Source of the DNA: Aradus depressus
Taxonomy: Eukaryota > Arthropoda > Insecta > Hemiptera > Aradidae
Length of the DNA: 64,000 bases
Assembly: GCA_963662175.1 (NCBI GenBank)
Contig: OY759223.1
Location: 14,052,249 to 14,116,248, forward strand
Direction of reading: 5' to 3'
The notes under the pieces were generated by a model. It saw only the letters and a list, made by a program, of their open reading frames with translations. It did not search any database and had not been told where the DNA came from. The position numbers and the translations under genes are program-made. The stretch's first letter is position 1; each line of letters starts with the position of its first letter. Below, in pieces: positions 21,300 to 31,962 of this stretch.

Positions 21300-21575
21300 G
21301 ATGCCGGCGAGTCGCTGGGTCCTACAACTGACCGTAACACCAAATAAACATATTACAGGCCATCGGCGGAACAATTGGGCCGATCGTCCCCAGCCCATTT
21401 TACAGTGCCTGCTGACGAATCGGCAGATCATCGGGTAGTCTGTTCCCGTCACCAACTGCCATAGATCCAGTCCCAAATATGACCCTGTCCTATTCCACCC
21501 TAGCTTCGTCGCATAGCGTACATTCGAGGACCACATGTTCTGCAGTCTCAGTACCACCGCACGAACAGTTCATGA
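21300..21575 (-). mobile_element. Second LINE Cys/His remnant, inverted to the first
   Basis: On the minus strand it reads CSCGGTETAEHVVLECT, then RTGSYLGLDLWQLVTGTDYP and a C-terminal IRRFVSRH-like end. It is homologous to 20831-21061 but with many changes. The two copies face each other tail to tail. It has internal stops or frame breaks and no RT. Confidence 0.65.
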
Positions 21576-21780
21576 ACTGTGAACAACTTCCTCTGAAAGA
21601 AGAACAGCTTAGAGTAAAATATTAAATCACTACATTCATCCTAACCAACCTGTGTTTTGTTCATCTATTTCCTTATTTTTATAAGTTTTTTCTACTTCAT
21701 CCCTTCCACATTTCTATTTCTTTCCTACGAGACCTAAAGATCATTATATTCATTATTTTATTTTTTTAAATTTGATCGAT
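21576..21780. other. No recognisable feature
   Basis: Short AT-rich spacer. Confidence 0.4.
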
Positions 21781-22270
21781 ATTGTTATGTCGGTCAAAAA
21801 TTCGATGTGAAGTTTTTTGACCTCCTAGTTCCTACAATGAAAAAAAAAAAATCTGTAAACACGATATCCACGATATCCTGTTCAAAGAACGACACCTATT
21901 GATTTTCAGCCAAATGGGCCAGTGGGAAAGGAGGTATTAGGGAGGAGGCTTAGCAAAAAAACTCTAATAACTGCCTTTGAAATAAATATATTGACGACAT
22001 TTCATATGTAAATTCAAAGTCCTCTAAGGACATCTATTAATTTTCCGCGAAATCGATCGAAAAGAAGGATAGGTTCAGAGAAGGGGGACAAATTCAAATA
22101 CCCTATTAACCACCGATGTAATGAATGTATCGATACAAAAAGTGATTATGGTGAGAAGCGACCATGTACATCAAATATTGAGTTTTAACACAAACAGGGA
22201 AAGCGAAAACGTAATTGATAATTCGTTTTGGGGAAGTACATAGCCAGTGATCCACCGCGAATTTGTTCCT
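21781..22270 (+). repeat. Repeat R-A, long copy
   Basis: One of the fullest R-A copies: 'atgtcggtcaaaaattcgat', 'gaaaaaaactctaataactg', 'attaattttccgcgaaatcg', 'ccgatgtaatgaatgtatcg', then 'ttcgttttggggaagtacat' and 'cagtgatccaccgcgaattt'. The middle section is internally duplicated. No ORF of note. Confidence 0.7.
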
Positions 22271-22518
22271 TCAGTTTTACTATAGACTTTTGTACATAGG
22301 GCGGTAAAGCATTGAGAACAACCTGAAATAGGAGATAGGACACGTGATGAGTGCAGATGCGAGTCGGCGTACCCACCCTCAACTGATTAAGAAGAAACTC
22401 TAAGTTCTATGAAGAGCATTAGTCTGAAGTGGTCTCCCGGGGAATCATATCATCTGTGGGGATGTGGGGAGAACAATGGCATTCTTAACAAAGATCTTGA
22501 TGAGATCAGTCGCTCAGA

Positions 22519-22650
22519 TGGGACCCACGTCTTTCTTCTGTCGCATCAAAGAGACAGTGAGTGTAACGAAGATGAGTTTCATGTTGAGGTCACACTAGAA
22601 ATGTTGTAAAAATGCTATTGCTATCCCCGCAGGTCAATATAATTGAGAAA
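22519..22650 (+). repeat. 130-bp direct repeat, copy 1
   Basis: Starts at the shared 'gggacc.cacgtctttcttctgtcgc' and runs to 'caatataatt.a.aaaa'. About 90% identical to 23178-23310. It lies inside a short ORF but the frame is not kept in copy 2. Confidence 0.8.
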
Positions 22651-23177
22651 ACGGGTCCCTTGAAGCGTCTGTCTGTGTGTATGTGATTGAAACGTTGTGA
22701 GCTCTCTACCGCAAAAATGATTGTACCTGAGAACTTGAAATTTGGAATGAAGGGATCACATGTTTTAAATTAAGTCTAATTAGATTTTAGCCGAAATCAA
22801 ACGAAATTTGAGACCACTTTCCCCCGGGACCTAACCACATTTTACAAGATAAAGCTTATCTTTATGACATAATCAAAAATCTTTTCAAGTAATAGTTGTA
22901 GAGAGTTTTAAAATACATAATTTAAATGAAATAACATTTTTCACAGGTCGTCCGGTTTTCGAGATACATGCCGAAAACCATCTAGATATATAGTTTTGAA
23001 ACACATATTTTTAGACGTTTCCTTGATTTACCCAAAAACGACTAGTCCTATCGAAAAATTGAATCTTACCACAAATGTTTCTTATAAAATTTCCAATCAC
23101 TATAAGTTCTTAGATTCGAGATAGGATCAATACGACAAAAATAATAGCGCCCCGAAGAATGTAAACTAAATGTCTAT
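22651..23177 (+). repeat. Repeat R-B, long copy
   Basis: Reference copy for R-B: 'gtctgtctgtgtgtatgtga', 'cacattttacaagataaagc', 'ttatgacataatcaaaaatc', 'ggttttcgagatacatgccg', 'ttgatttacccaaaaacgac', 'tagtcctatcgaaaaattga', 'tttcttataaaatttccaat' and 'gatcaatacgacaaaaataa'. Sits between the two 130-bp direct repeats. Non-coding. Confidence 0.7.
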
Positions 23178-23310
23178 AATGGGACCACGTCTTTCTTCTG
23201 TCGCATCCAGAGACAATGAGTGTAACGAAGATGTGTTTGATGTTGAGATCACACTAAAAATGTTGTAAAAATGCTATTGCTATCCCCACAGATCAATATA
23301 ATTAAAAAAA
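23178..23310 (+). repeat. 130-bp direct repeat, copy 2
   Basis: Second copy of the 22519-22650 sequence, same orientation, with scattered substitutions. The two copies flank an R-B unit. Confidence 0.8.
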
Positions 23311-23476
23311 CTATAATTGATATGGTTTAATGACTACAGATACGAAGAAAACTTGGAGCTTCTTAAAATATCTCTAGGCTAAGAAGTTAGTTAATCTGAA
23401 AAGATTTTTTTTTTAATTTTTTTGTCGCTTTTTTTGTTTTTCCTTCGTTTCAATGTTTTTCTTGTTTTTTTTTCAG

Positions 23477-23531
23477 GAGATATCAGTCAAGAAGGAAACT
23501 GCATTGGGCGTCTCATCAACCATCACGAAAG
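23477..23531 (+). other. Candidate 55-bp internal exon of an unidentified gene
   Basis: A strong pyrimidine tract ending TTTTTTTTTCAG (to 23476) is followed by 55 bp of non-AT-rich sequence and a near-consensus donor AAAG|GTAAGC (23532). Two frames are open: EISVKKETALGVSSTITK, and GDISQEGNCIGRLINHHER. I do not recognise either. Composition differs sharply from both flanks. With 55 bp (3n+1) it would shift phase. If real, the surrounding kilobases are introns of a large gene on the plus strand. Seen: splice signals and open frames. Inferred: exon status. Confidence 0.45.
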
Positions 23532-24765
23532 GTAAGCCATTTTTTCAATTTTTTTCCAAATGAAATTGTGTACATATGTTGCGTGGTAGATTTGTTTTCA
23601 AGAGATAGGATTCGAAGAGACAAAATAGTATACGAAATGGGCGTTTTGGAACAGTCTACTTTTCTGTAACCTCCTCGCCGCGTACACACTGCCTTCTAGA
23701 TATCGATGGTGTCTTAAGTCTTACTGCCTCCTAGATATCGATGGAACGGCAATAGGTAACCAGTGGGAAAATAGCAGGCAGTGGATAACTAGCGGGGAGG
23801 TTATATTGTGCCAAAGCGCTTGTTTTTTACTTCGAACCCATATGATTGTGATTTATTTATTTTTTGTTGTTTCGTTCCAGAACATGATTCAACTTAAGTC
23901 TAATACTCACTGAGAAATTGTGTTGGGGAACATTGTATAGAAACTGTTCAAAAATGTTTCCGGACCGTTGAGAAACATTCCCGACACAAAGTTTCTTGTA
24001 TCTGGGATGTTTCGATGTATGTTTCTTGTTTTCCAGCGAAATGGAAAACAGGATACAACGTTGAGCACCATTTGCTAGTCTGCACATGTTTTGAACTGTT
24101 AAAGTGTCGACCATGTGGAGCACGGAAATAAGATCGATTAATTGAAGATTGACAATCTTGAATTTGTTTATGGGTTTTCTTGACCACCATCTTCTCTTTT
24201 TCTTTCTTCTACTTGTTTTCAATTTTGACGAGAAATGCGCCTATGGGAGCAGCAACTGCTACTTGCGAAGTCATTTGGAGACTAGATGGTTTGAGGGCCT
24301 TTTGGACGGAATAATGTATCGGAACAAATTTGTTCTGAAACATAGAAATTCCTCAGTGACCTATTTCCTTCCAGGATACATTTTACTGTATATATGACAT
24401 ATATGGGGGAACATATAATCACATGCTAAGAAGGTTCAGGTGTACACAAACAAAGACAAACAGAAGCATGTTAGACAGGGATGAGCAGCGCTTTGTAGTA
24501 TGGTAGTTCCTAATCGCCCAGGGCGACTCACTGGAGCAATTAGGAATTATTAAATCCGGTCAAAGGCCATGCTAGTGGAAACCCGGTCGACAATAATTAA
24601 ACAGAATGTTTTAGGGGGGGGCCCTGGGGGGTTTGCGGTCAGGGGGCTTCCCCCCCGCAAATATTTGGCCGTCTTACTGTTCCCCCTCCTTTGCTCAGTT
24701 TCCTTGTAATTATGGAATATGTTACCATCTTCGTGGTAGTCTATTGTGCAAAATTTATTAGTCAT
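23532..24765. other. No recognisable gene
   Basis: Contains a small duplication around 'cctagatatcgatgg' (23692-23745). The minus ORF at 23857-24222 (121 codons) has no recognisable domain, and a second frame overlaps it fully. Probably non-coding. Confidence 0.35.
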
Positions 24766-24767
24766 TT

Positions 24768-25015
24768 CAAGTATGCATTACTTAAGCTTTCGCCTGTCTT
24801 TAAGAAAGTTTAAGCTTCGATCGTATTTGCACACTTCTGACTTTATACGCCTTTATGTTCGATGTTATTAACCTTTGAGTAGCAATAGTAGACATGTTTC
24901 GCATCTGAGTATGCATTACTTAAGCTTTTGACTGTCTTTAAGAAGGTTATCCGCCCCATCCCTTTGATCAAAGGATTTCTTTCTGACATTTTACGTCTTT
25001 ATGCTCTATAGAAGA
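24768..25015 (+). repeat. Local tandem duplication, unit about 140 bp
   Basis: 'gtatgcattacttaagcttt' followed by a 'ctgtctttaagaa' block occurs at 24770 and again at 24909. The continuation 'ttctgac.tt.tacg.ctttatg' is shared. Diverged, non-coding. Confidence 0.7.
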
Positions 25016-25202
25016 CCTGGGAACTTCGTGTGGGGCGAGAACTTAAGAATTTTCGTTCGATGTTAGCTGTCATAACTCTGTTTTAAATGAGTTCCAATAA
25101 CCTGATGAAGGAAGCACTCAAGTCTGCTGTTAAATGCACTTGACAAAAACAATGGGACGAGGGAAGCAAAGCTCTGAAGAAGTTCAAACCACGAGTTGAA
25201 GC

Positions 25203-25532
25203 TTAGGTTAGGTTTTATTACTCATGTCCGGACTTTAACTACGAGGTTATATCGCCTACTACCATCGTCTTTCGTCACTCTGGTGGACATGAGTCCGACT
25301 CTACTGTGGGAGTCCTAAATTTTGCCTACCCTAAATTTTTATTCACCTAGGGTAGGGGTCTTTAACGAGTACAGGCTCGGGACCATCGCTTAACGTCCCT
25401 TCCGAAGGACCGAGTGCTTAAGTTTATTTTACCTCCCAAATAAAATAAACTAAGGGCTTGGGTCGGGTTTCGAACCCACGATCTTGAGCTCAGAAGACAA
25501 GCACGCATACCACTGAGCTACTGGCGCCCTCT
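25203..25532 (-). mobile_element. SINE1, full length with 11-bp TSD
   Basis: Reverse orientation; 3' end TTAGGTTAGG at the left and head CTGGCGCCC at the right. Flanked by CGAGTTGAAGC (25192-25202 and 25533-25543). A short internal loss removes part of the 'acctgacatcgta' block. Confidence 0.93.
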
Positions 25533-25543
25533 CGAGTTGAAGC

Positions 25544-26810
25544 ATCAGGGAGAATCTTACCCATAGGGAAAGAAGTGTTTTGTCCAGGCTGAGAATCGGT
25601 CACACGTGGTTAACGCACGTTAGAGGCCACCGAATCCTCTTTGCCGCGCACCACTATCTGTACACTCAAGCCCTACAGAGACAGAGAAGGATTGCCTCAT
25701 GATTCTTCAGCAGTATTAAAAATTTGTTCTCCTTATATGATGCAGTTACTGCAATTCTTACGTAATATTGATTTATATAATATGTATGAGGTGATCACTC
25801 TCTCCTTCTGCCGCTCTAGAAGTGACAGGGAGAGAACCCCGATGTAAAGGAGTACGGAGCGGTACCATGGTCTGCTACTCTCTGTGCTCTCACAGTTAGT
25901 TGTCAATGCGCCAAGGTTAAAAAAAAAATAACATGACTCAAACCAACTACGAATTACTGTAGCTACACATCAGATTATAACAAGGAAAAACATCTGCCTA
26001 CGATTTTTCCAAGTATTTTCCAGGATTAATATGAAAGACAGTACTCTGCTCAGTAGATCTGCTGCTATTAACAGTTTGAGAAGGAGACAAATTAAATATG
26101 GCAGCCGTGGAAGACCCTTCCTACGTGATCAGAGACCACAAGTTCCCAGTTCTGACTGCTCCATCAGACCTTTTCTCCAGTCCGAGATTAGGGCATCATC
26201 CAGGGATTAGAAATGATTGTACTGACATTAGCGCATTTACATATAATTTTTGCTGGGTTTCTACATCAATTTTAGGGTTTCAAACTCTTTATCATATTGC
26301 CGAAGGCTTTTAGCATCAAGAAAATATGTACCTACTTACCAATTAGAGCTGGGATAGATAATGCAATTTTTTTTTCACCCTGGGACTGATACCTATTATC
26401 TCCAAATTCACTGGATTGCAATTGAAACACGCAATTGAAATGCACATTTACAGTTTCAAATTTAATGAGGAAAAGTTGTGGTGATGCCCAATTTAACCGT
26501 GATGCCCTACGTAAATCGAGCTAAAAAATTAGTTTCAAAACGAAATTTTAGGACGGTTTCTAAAAACAATGCTAACATGTATCTCATAAAAATTTATAAA
26601 AAAACATTGCTTTGAGTTACCTCTACAATTATTATATCTATGGTCACAGGGAATAAGTTGTTAAGTCGAAAAAATGGCCAAAATGAGTTAAGTGTACTGT
26701 GATCATCTCCCAAGCCATCTGCGCACTGTGAAGATGTTGGGAGCTCAGGACTTACCTACTAACTTTCGGAATTATAAAGATGTGGGTTTTTTTGGTATCT
26801 CGTAAAATTG
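25544..26810. other. No recognisable gene
   Basis: Short ORFs only (for example 26098-26313, 71 codons, unrecognised). Confidence 0.4.
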
Positions 26811-26815
26811 TGTAT

Positions 26816-26960
26816 GTTCTCGGTTAAATCAACTTCTTTGAGGAATCATTCATGAGATGACTGCATTTAACCAATTATTCACTACGGCAGACTATTCCAA
26901 GTGAAGAGGGTGTTTTCGGTTAAATCAACTTAAGAGAGGCATCATTCACGAGTATTTCAA
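26816..26960 (+). repeat. Local 96-bp tandem duplication
   Basis: 'tcggttaaatcaactt' plus '.atcattca.gag' occurs at about 26820 and again at about 26916. Confidence 0.6.
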
Positions 26961-28180
26961 AAAGTATGGTTAATAATTAGGTAAGTGATGGGGAATGATT
27001 AGGTAACTACGAGAACATCCAAGAAAGGATTAACAATATTCATTTCCATTCAATCCTATATATAGATTTAGAAGATATATGATTAATAATGATGCAAACA
27101 TAATTTATTTAGTGCTGCCTTGAAAAGTTACGAATTTAGACTTACCAATTTATTTCTTGTGACCACAGATATGCAAAGATTTTTTATTAGGATAAAATGA
27201 TTAGGTAAGTGGCCTTAAAATGTTTGTCTGATTTCGGCCCAAATCTGAGTTAGCACTTCTGTCATCAAATGTCTCAAACTTGAAGGTTAGATCTCTCATT
27301 ATGTTCTAATCACATACACATAGACAGAAATGTGAAATTCCGTTGATAACTCGATCTCGGTTTTTTGCACGATTATAATATGACTTAGATGACATTAGAA
27401 TATAAAAATAGTAGCATTTAGAATGTGCTGAAGATGAGTCTAGGCTCGTAACGTTACCTTAAAAGTACACTAATAACATTTGGAAGACTGAAGATCTGCA
27501 TTCATTGACTATTTGAGATGTTTCTTCTCTCCCTCCATCTCTATATAATGTTTGATATTGAGAAGCTTCTGGATCGGCAAGGAACTACATTAGGGTCGTC
27601 CTGTTTGTTTTCGTTGCCAATTACGACGAAGAACTAACTGACAATATTCTATTCTGCTAACAAGATGGTTGCCGTCCCTACAAGATCCTGACCCCTGTGT
27701 CTACTGTTTATTTAGGACTATTATTTGGCCTCGAGTGCTATCCTGGACTGGAGATGAAGTGTTTTAGGAACAAGCTAACTACCACTGGAGAGAGCACCGA
27801 CGAACTTTCAAAAAGCTGACGTACCTTCAATAACATGTTAATTAGTACAACTTCATATTGACTTAACAACTTTACCCGAATTTCAGCAAAATTACCCTTC
27901 ATTTGAAATAATAAGTATTTTCTGTGTGTAAACATTCAAATTTTGAGGAATTATGGCTAGGATTGGAATTTGTAGAAATTTGCATGCCTATCCAAAATTG
28001 TAATACAATAAATTTCCTTTATTCCGGCATCCTTCGTTCTGGCGTAATTTGGCACGACTTTCGGAAAAAAAATTATCGTTCGCAACACAAGCAATCACGT
28101 CTTGACAAAGTTTGTATATGATCGGAAGGCGCGAGGGGTAGACAAGCGTGGAGGGGGACAGTTTCACGTTCAATTTCCGC
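26961..28180. other. No recognisable gene; possible hammerhead motif within
   Basis: Apart from the motif at 27427 nothing is identified. Around 28015-28060, 'ctttattccggcatccttcg' resembles the terminal region of pogo/Tigger elements but no partner end was found. Confidence 0.35.
27426..27460 (+). ncRNA. Possible sixth hammerhead-like motif (family F), degenerate
   Basis: CTGAAGA, T, stem II GAG-TCTAGG-CTC, then GTAA in place of GAAA, then the palindrome AACGTT overlapping the GTAA, then AC. The layout is the same as in families A-E, including the single T before stem II. The lost second base of GAAA would abolish activity. It may be an old copy. Confidence 0.35.
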
Positions 28181-28590
28181 CATTTTTGTTAGTGTGACAC
28201 TCACTAGTGCTACTAAGTGTGTTTTAGTGTTTTATACTGCTTGTGAGATTTTGATTGACAGTGCTACGGGTCCCAAATTCGAGATTTGTTTAAGATGGAT
28301 CAGCCTTCTTGTTCAACTTCCTATTAAAAATAGTCATTTTAATTTTTCTTTGTACACTGTTTGGCTTTACAGTACTGTACTGTATTGTATACAACTGTAA
28401 TTTTTTATGCTACATACTGTATTTAAACTGTTTTACGAATTAAAATTATGTTTTCATTTTAATTTTTTTAGGCCTACAGTGCACTGTTTGCTTTGACTGT
28501 ACTGTCTGTATTAAATAATTTTTCATGCTATTTAAGCTATTTTAAAAATAAAAATGATGTTTTATTGTCATTTTTTGCTTAAAGAATTTT
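28181..28590. repeat. AT-rich DNA with internal duplication
   Basis: 'gtttggctttacagtactgt...tttttatgctacatactgta' at 28350-28420 is echoed by 'gtttgctttgactgtactgt...tttttcatgctatttaagct' at 28488-28535. Non-coding. Confidence 0.5.
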
Positions 28591-28804
28591 TGTCATAAAA
28601 TACAATAAATAAAAATAAAATGTTTAAAAAATATTATTATTATTATTTTCTTTTCTTTTTTTTGGCTTCATGTTCGATGCATATTAGCTACGACATCCGG
28701 GAGGGAGTTCTATGTACGAAATAAACGGGATTCGAACCCGCAAACCGTGGTTAGACCATGCGACCAAAGCCCTACGCTCTATCCCGCACGACCACCACGG
28801 CCCC

Positions 28805-28854
<50 letters not shown>

Positions 28855-28985
28855 TATCGCAGACTTGAAAAAAATAAATAAAAATCAAATACACATAATG
28901 AATATCTATGTAACAACCAGCCAAACAAAAAAAAACTGACGCTGTTGCGTTGAAAACCGGTTCTGGTCAAAAGTAAAACAGTGGG
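28590..28985 (+). mobile_element. Hammerhead element family E, copy 1, split by SINE2
   Basis: 'tgtcataaaatacaataaat' (28590) and, after the SINE2 insertion, 'tattatcgcagacttgaaaa', 'acacataatgaatatctatg' and the ribozyme-like end with ACCGGT match 56105-56640 in reverse. The core here is truncated to CTGA followed by GACGC-TGTT-GCGTT, GAAA, ACCGGT, TC. Confidence 0.7.
28655..28806 (-). mobile_element. SINE2, reverse copy
   Basis: Reverse complement of a tRNA-like head (GGGGCCGTGGTGG... with B box GGTTCGAATCCC complement at about 28728) and the SINE2 tail 'ggcttcatgttcgatgcata'. The 3' poly(A) appears as poly(T) at the left. A 45-base poly(A) on the other side (28806-28851) is unexplained. 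Duplicated AAAAATATTAT-like sequence lies on both sides. Confidence 0.85.
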
Positions 28986-29540
28986 AAAACTACTATTTTA
29001 TTTCTATGAGAAATCTCGTGCCACAACATCTTACAATCACTTATTTCACTTCTTTCTTTAGGACACAACGAGAAGGAAGCTTAAGAAACGAGATGTACAA
29101 TTTGTTCTTTCTTTCAACTGATTCAAACCTAAAACACAAGAGAAGTACCTTGTTCTTTGATGCACTTCATCCTGAGTCCAGAGCTGTAGTAGCAGTGCAT
29201 CACGTCAGCTAATCACTCTGAGTGCTTCCTGACACCCCATAACGTCTTCCTCTGTCTCCCTTCCCCTTTCCCCATCGCTCCGTTGTTTCTGTTTTCTTTT
29301 ATTTATTTTCTTTACAGTTTCTCCTTTCTTTGTTCTTTGTTCTATACAATCTTTCTTCACCCTCTGGTGTAAGTTAAACATTTTTTTTTTTTTTTTTTAC
29401 CTCCCTAGAACATGAGAAAACCTATGTATTCCTTTCTTTTAGAACTCTGTACGAAAAGGAGTGACATGGATTTTTTTGGAGGTTGTTTTAATAAAAGAAC
29501 ATTGAGTTGTTGTCCACGACTAGTTTATTTGGCAGAAAGA
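28986..29540. other. No recognisable gene
   Basis: Short unrecognised ORFs, poly(T) at 29381-29398. Confidence 0.4.
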
Positions 29541-29542
29541 AA

Positions 29543-29870
29543 GACTCATGCCCGGGCTTGTAACTACGAGGTCATATCGCCTACTACTATTAGAGCGCTC
29601 TTTCGTCACTCATGACATGAGCTCGACTCTACTGTGGGAGTCCTAAATTTTTCATATTCTAAATTTTTATTCACCTAGGGCTGGGGTCTTTAACGAGTAC
29701 CTGACATCGTACAAGCTCGAGACCATCTCTTAACGTTCCTTCCGAAGGACGGCGTGCTTAAGTTTATTTTTACCTCCCAGATAAAATAAACTAAGGGCCT
29801 CGGTCGGGTTTCGAACCCACGCTCTTGAGCTCAGAAGACAAGCACGCATACCACTGAGCTACCGGCGCCC
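29543..29870 (-). mobile_element. SINE1, copy of a close pair
   Basis: Reverse orientation, full tRNA-like head CTACCGGCGCCC at the right. The 3' end lacks the TTAGG tail. Followed by a 24-bp sequence (29871-29894, beginning TAAGCTGGCAGAAACAG) that recurs after the next SINE1. Confidence 0.9.
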
Positions 29871-29898
29871 TAAGCTGGCAGAAACAGCTTTCAAACAG

Positions 29899-30242
29899 GT
29901 TAGGTTAGGTTTTATGACTCATGCCCGGGCTTTAACTACGAGGTCATATCGCCTACTACCAGAGCGCTCTTTCGTCACTCTGGTGGACATGAGCCCGACT
30001 CTACTGTGGGAGTCCTAAATTTTGCCTACCCTAAATTTTTATTCACCTAGGGTAGGGGTCTTTAACGAGTACCTGACATCGTACAGGCTCGGGACCATCG
30101 CTTAACGTCCCATCCGAAGGACGGCGTGCTTAAGTTTATTTTTACCTCCCAGATAAAATAAACTAAGGGCCTCGGTTGGGTTTCGAACCCACGCTCTTGA
30201 GCTCAGAAGACAAGCACGCATAACACTGAGCTACCGGTGCCC
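29899..30242 (-). mobile_element. SINE1, second copy of the pair, 24-bp flanking direct repeats
   Basis: Reverse orientation, from GTTAGGTTAGG to GGTGCCC. The 24 bases after it (30243-30266) are identical to those before it (29871-29894), either a long TSD or the product of unequal exchange. It differs from its neighbour at several positions, so it is not a simple fresh tandem duplicate. Confidence 0.9.
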
Positions 30243-30266
30243 TAAGCTGGCAGAAACAGCTTTCAA

Positions 30267-30505
30267 TGTGTCTTATTAAATTCTCTGTCTTTATGCACTT
30301 ACTGTCTGATTGTCTCCCTTCTTAGCAGGAACCAACTTGCAAAGCCTCCAAAGACGAAAACACTCCAAAATAAAACATGAATGTTAAAATGTACTCACGA
30401 TAAACAAAAAAAAAACTCATCTTGATTAAGAAAACAAACAAAAATAACAAAGTCAACAAAAATATAAATATTGATAAAAAATGAAAAATCAATACAAATA
30501 TAAAA
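30267..30505. other. No recognisable feature
   Basis: AT-rich spacer. Confidence 0.4.
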
Positions 30506-30790
30506 AGTTGTTACCCTCTCTTAGTTCCCACAATAATCCTCTAGTCCGTGCCCTCCATTCTGCTATACTTCCCCAACGACGGCTTAAGCGTCAATGGCCT
30601 AGAGACCTCCTGAGCAGAAGCAGTGACAATGATTAGCTACAAATGAGAGAAAATCAGTGACTAGGGAGTGTGACCGCTGGGTGATTTTTCATGAAATTTT
30701 GACTTTGCCATTATCTCTTTATTAGCACATTTGCTTATTGTATTTATTTTTATACAGTTGTAAATAGCTATTTGTAAATTAAAAAAAATT
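30506..30790 (+). mobile_element. 5'-truncated jockey-like LINE, short copy
   Basis: Same family as 17021-17611 and 43088-43692, plus strand. Begins inside the last 43 codons of the ORF, then 3' UTR ('gactagggagtgtgaccgct', 'tagcacatttgcttattgta', 'acagttgtaaatagctattt') and a short A-rich end. Confidence 0.85.
30508..30636 (+). pseudogene. Jockey-type RT, last 43 codons
   Basis: Reads SLSSHNNPLVRALHSAILPQ, RRLKRQWPRDLLSRSSDND, stop at 30634-30636. Equivalent to the C-terminus at 17184. The acidic SDSDSD end in the other copies has eroded to SDND here. Confidence 0.85.
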
Positions 30791-30870
30791 AAATTCTCAA
30801 CGTTCAATGTGCGTTCAGATTTGAAATAAGACCAATACGATAAATGTTATAGCACCCAAAAAAATAAGTT
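30785..30870 (+). repeat. Repeat R-B, small fragment
   Basis: 'gatttgaaataagaccaata' and 'cgataaatgttatagcaccc' match the R-B end. Confidence 0.5.
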
Positions 30871-31300
30871 TCTACTTCTCCCAAAGTATGTGTAATAAAT
30901 AACAAAGAATATTATTAAAAAATGATAATTGTTTATATCGATTTTAGACAACCAATAAGTAAAAATTAATAATAATTAGTGTATATGAGGGAACTAGAGG
31001 TGACTTGGGGTAGCGGGTGGTGGGCCCCTGTGAGGAAAGCAGGTTACTAAGAGTGACGTCTTCAAACCACAGTCAGCTGTGGTGGTCTGTCACGTTCGGT
31101 CCACCCTTCGCTTGCCCAACTCGGAGAAAGGGTTCTGCCTCTCACGTTCGTCCCTTCAAATTATATGAGGATAATCACGTGGACAAAGAGCAAACCCCAA
31201 TTTTAGGGTTCGTAGGGAGTATGCAGGGCTCGGGGGACAAATTTGACATGTCTCATTCTAGAGAAGGTTACTTATTATAGTCGCCCTTCTGTCTACAGAT
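30871..31300. other. No recognisable gene
   Basis: ORF 31017-31280 is unrecognised. Confidence 0.35.
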
Positions 31301-31307
31301 ATATCGT

Positions 31308-31592
31308 AGTTAGTTATTATGACTCATGTCCGGGCTTTAACTACGAGGTCATATCGCCTACTACCAGAGCGCTCTTTTGTCACTCTGGTGGACATGAGCC
31401 CGACTCTACTCTGAGAGTCCTAAATTTTGCCTACCCTTAATTTTTATTCACCTAGGGCAGGTCTCTTTAACTAGGACCTGACATCGTACAGGCTCGGGAG
31501 CATCGCTTAACTTCCCATCCGAAGGACGGCGTGCTTAAGTTTATTTTACCTCCCAGATGAAATAAACTAAGAGCCTCGGCCGGGTTACGAAC
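31308..31592 (-). mobile_element. SINE1, head-truncated
   Basis: From the 3' region at the left to 'ggccgggttacgaacg' at the right. The tRNA-like A box and first part of the head are missing. Confidence 0.85.
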
Positions 31593-31594
31593 GT

Positions 31595-31952
31595 TATTTA
31601 ATCTGTCAGAAATTCGATGTAGAGTTTTCTCCGTAATTTCATTTTCCAACCCCTGACCCCAAAAATGAAAAAAAATGTCTGAAAACACTATAACTCTAGA
31701 TAAAATGAATTTTGATTTTCAGTTTTCATGAAAATTTCATATTTTTCGACACCTTGATTCCAAAAATGAAAAATACAATTTTCTACTGTCTAAGAACACA
31801 ATAACTCCAGAGAGCATGACTGTGAATGAAATTTTATATGTGTAACCACGGACGTTACCTATTGATTTTCACTCAAATCAGGCCACAGGTAAGAGTGGCG
31901 TTACGAGGGAGCCTTAACAAAAAAACTGTAATTACTGCCGTTGGAAGGGCTT
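31595..31952 (+). repeat. Repeat R-A, left part, split by a family D element
   Basis: Blocks 'ctgtcagaaattcgatgtag', 'gattttcagttttcatgaaa', 'cataactccagagag'-type and 'ctgtaattactgccgttgga' in R-A order. Interrupted at 31963 and resumes at 32813. Confidence 0.6.
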
Positions 31953-31962
31953 GACTCAAATA

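Noticed and set aside
22519..23310. LTR retrotransposon with the 130-bp repeats as LTRs
   Set aside because: The repeats lack TG...CA ends and a flanking TSD, and the interior is non-coding R-B.
25080..25140. Another hammerhead motif (CTGATGAAGGAAGC...)
   Set aside because: Only a three-base stem could be formed and GAAA is replaced by GTTAA; it does not follow the layout of families A-E.
28806..28851. 45-base poly(A) as the tail of a plus-strand retrotransposon
   Set aside because: It lies against the head of a minus-strand SINE2 and inside a family E element, and no plus-strand element ends there. It may be slippage at the insertion site.
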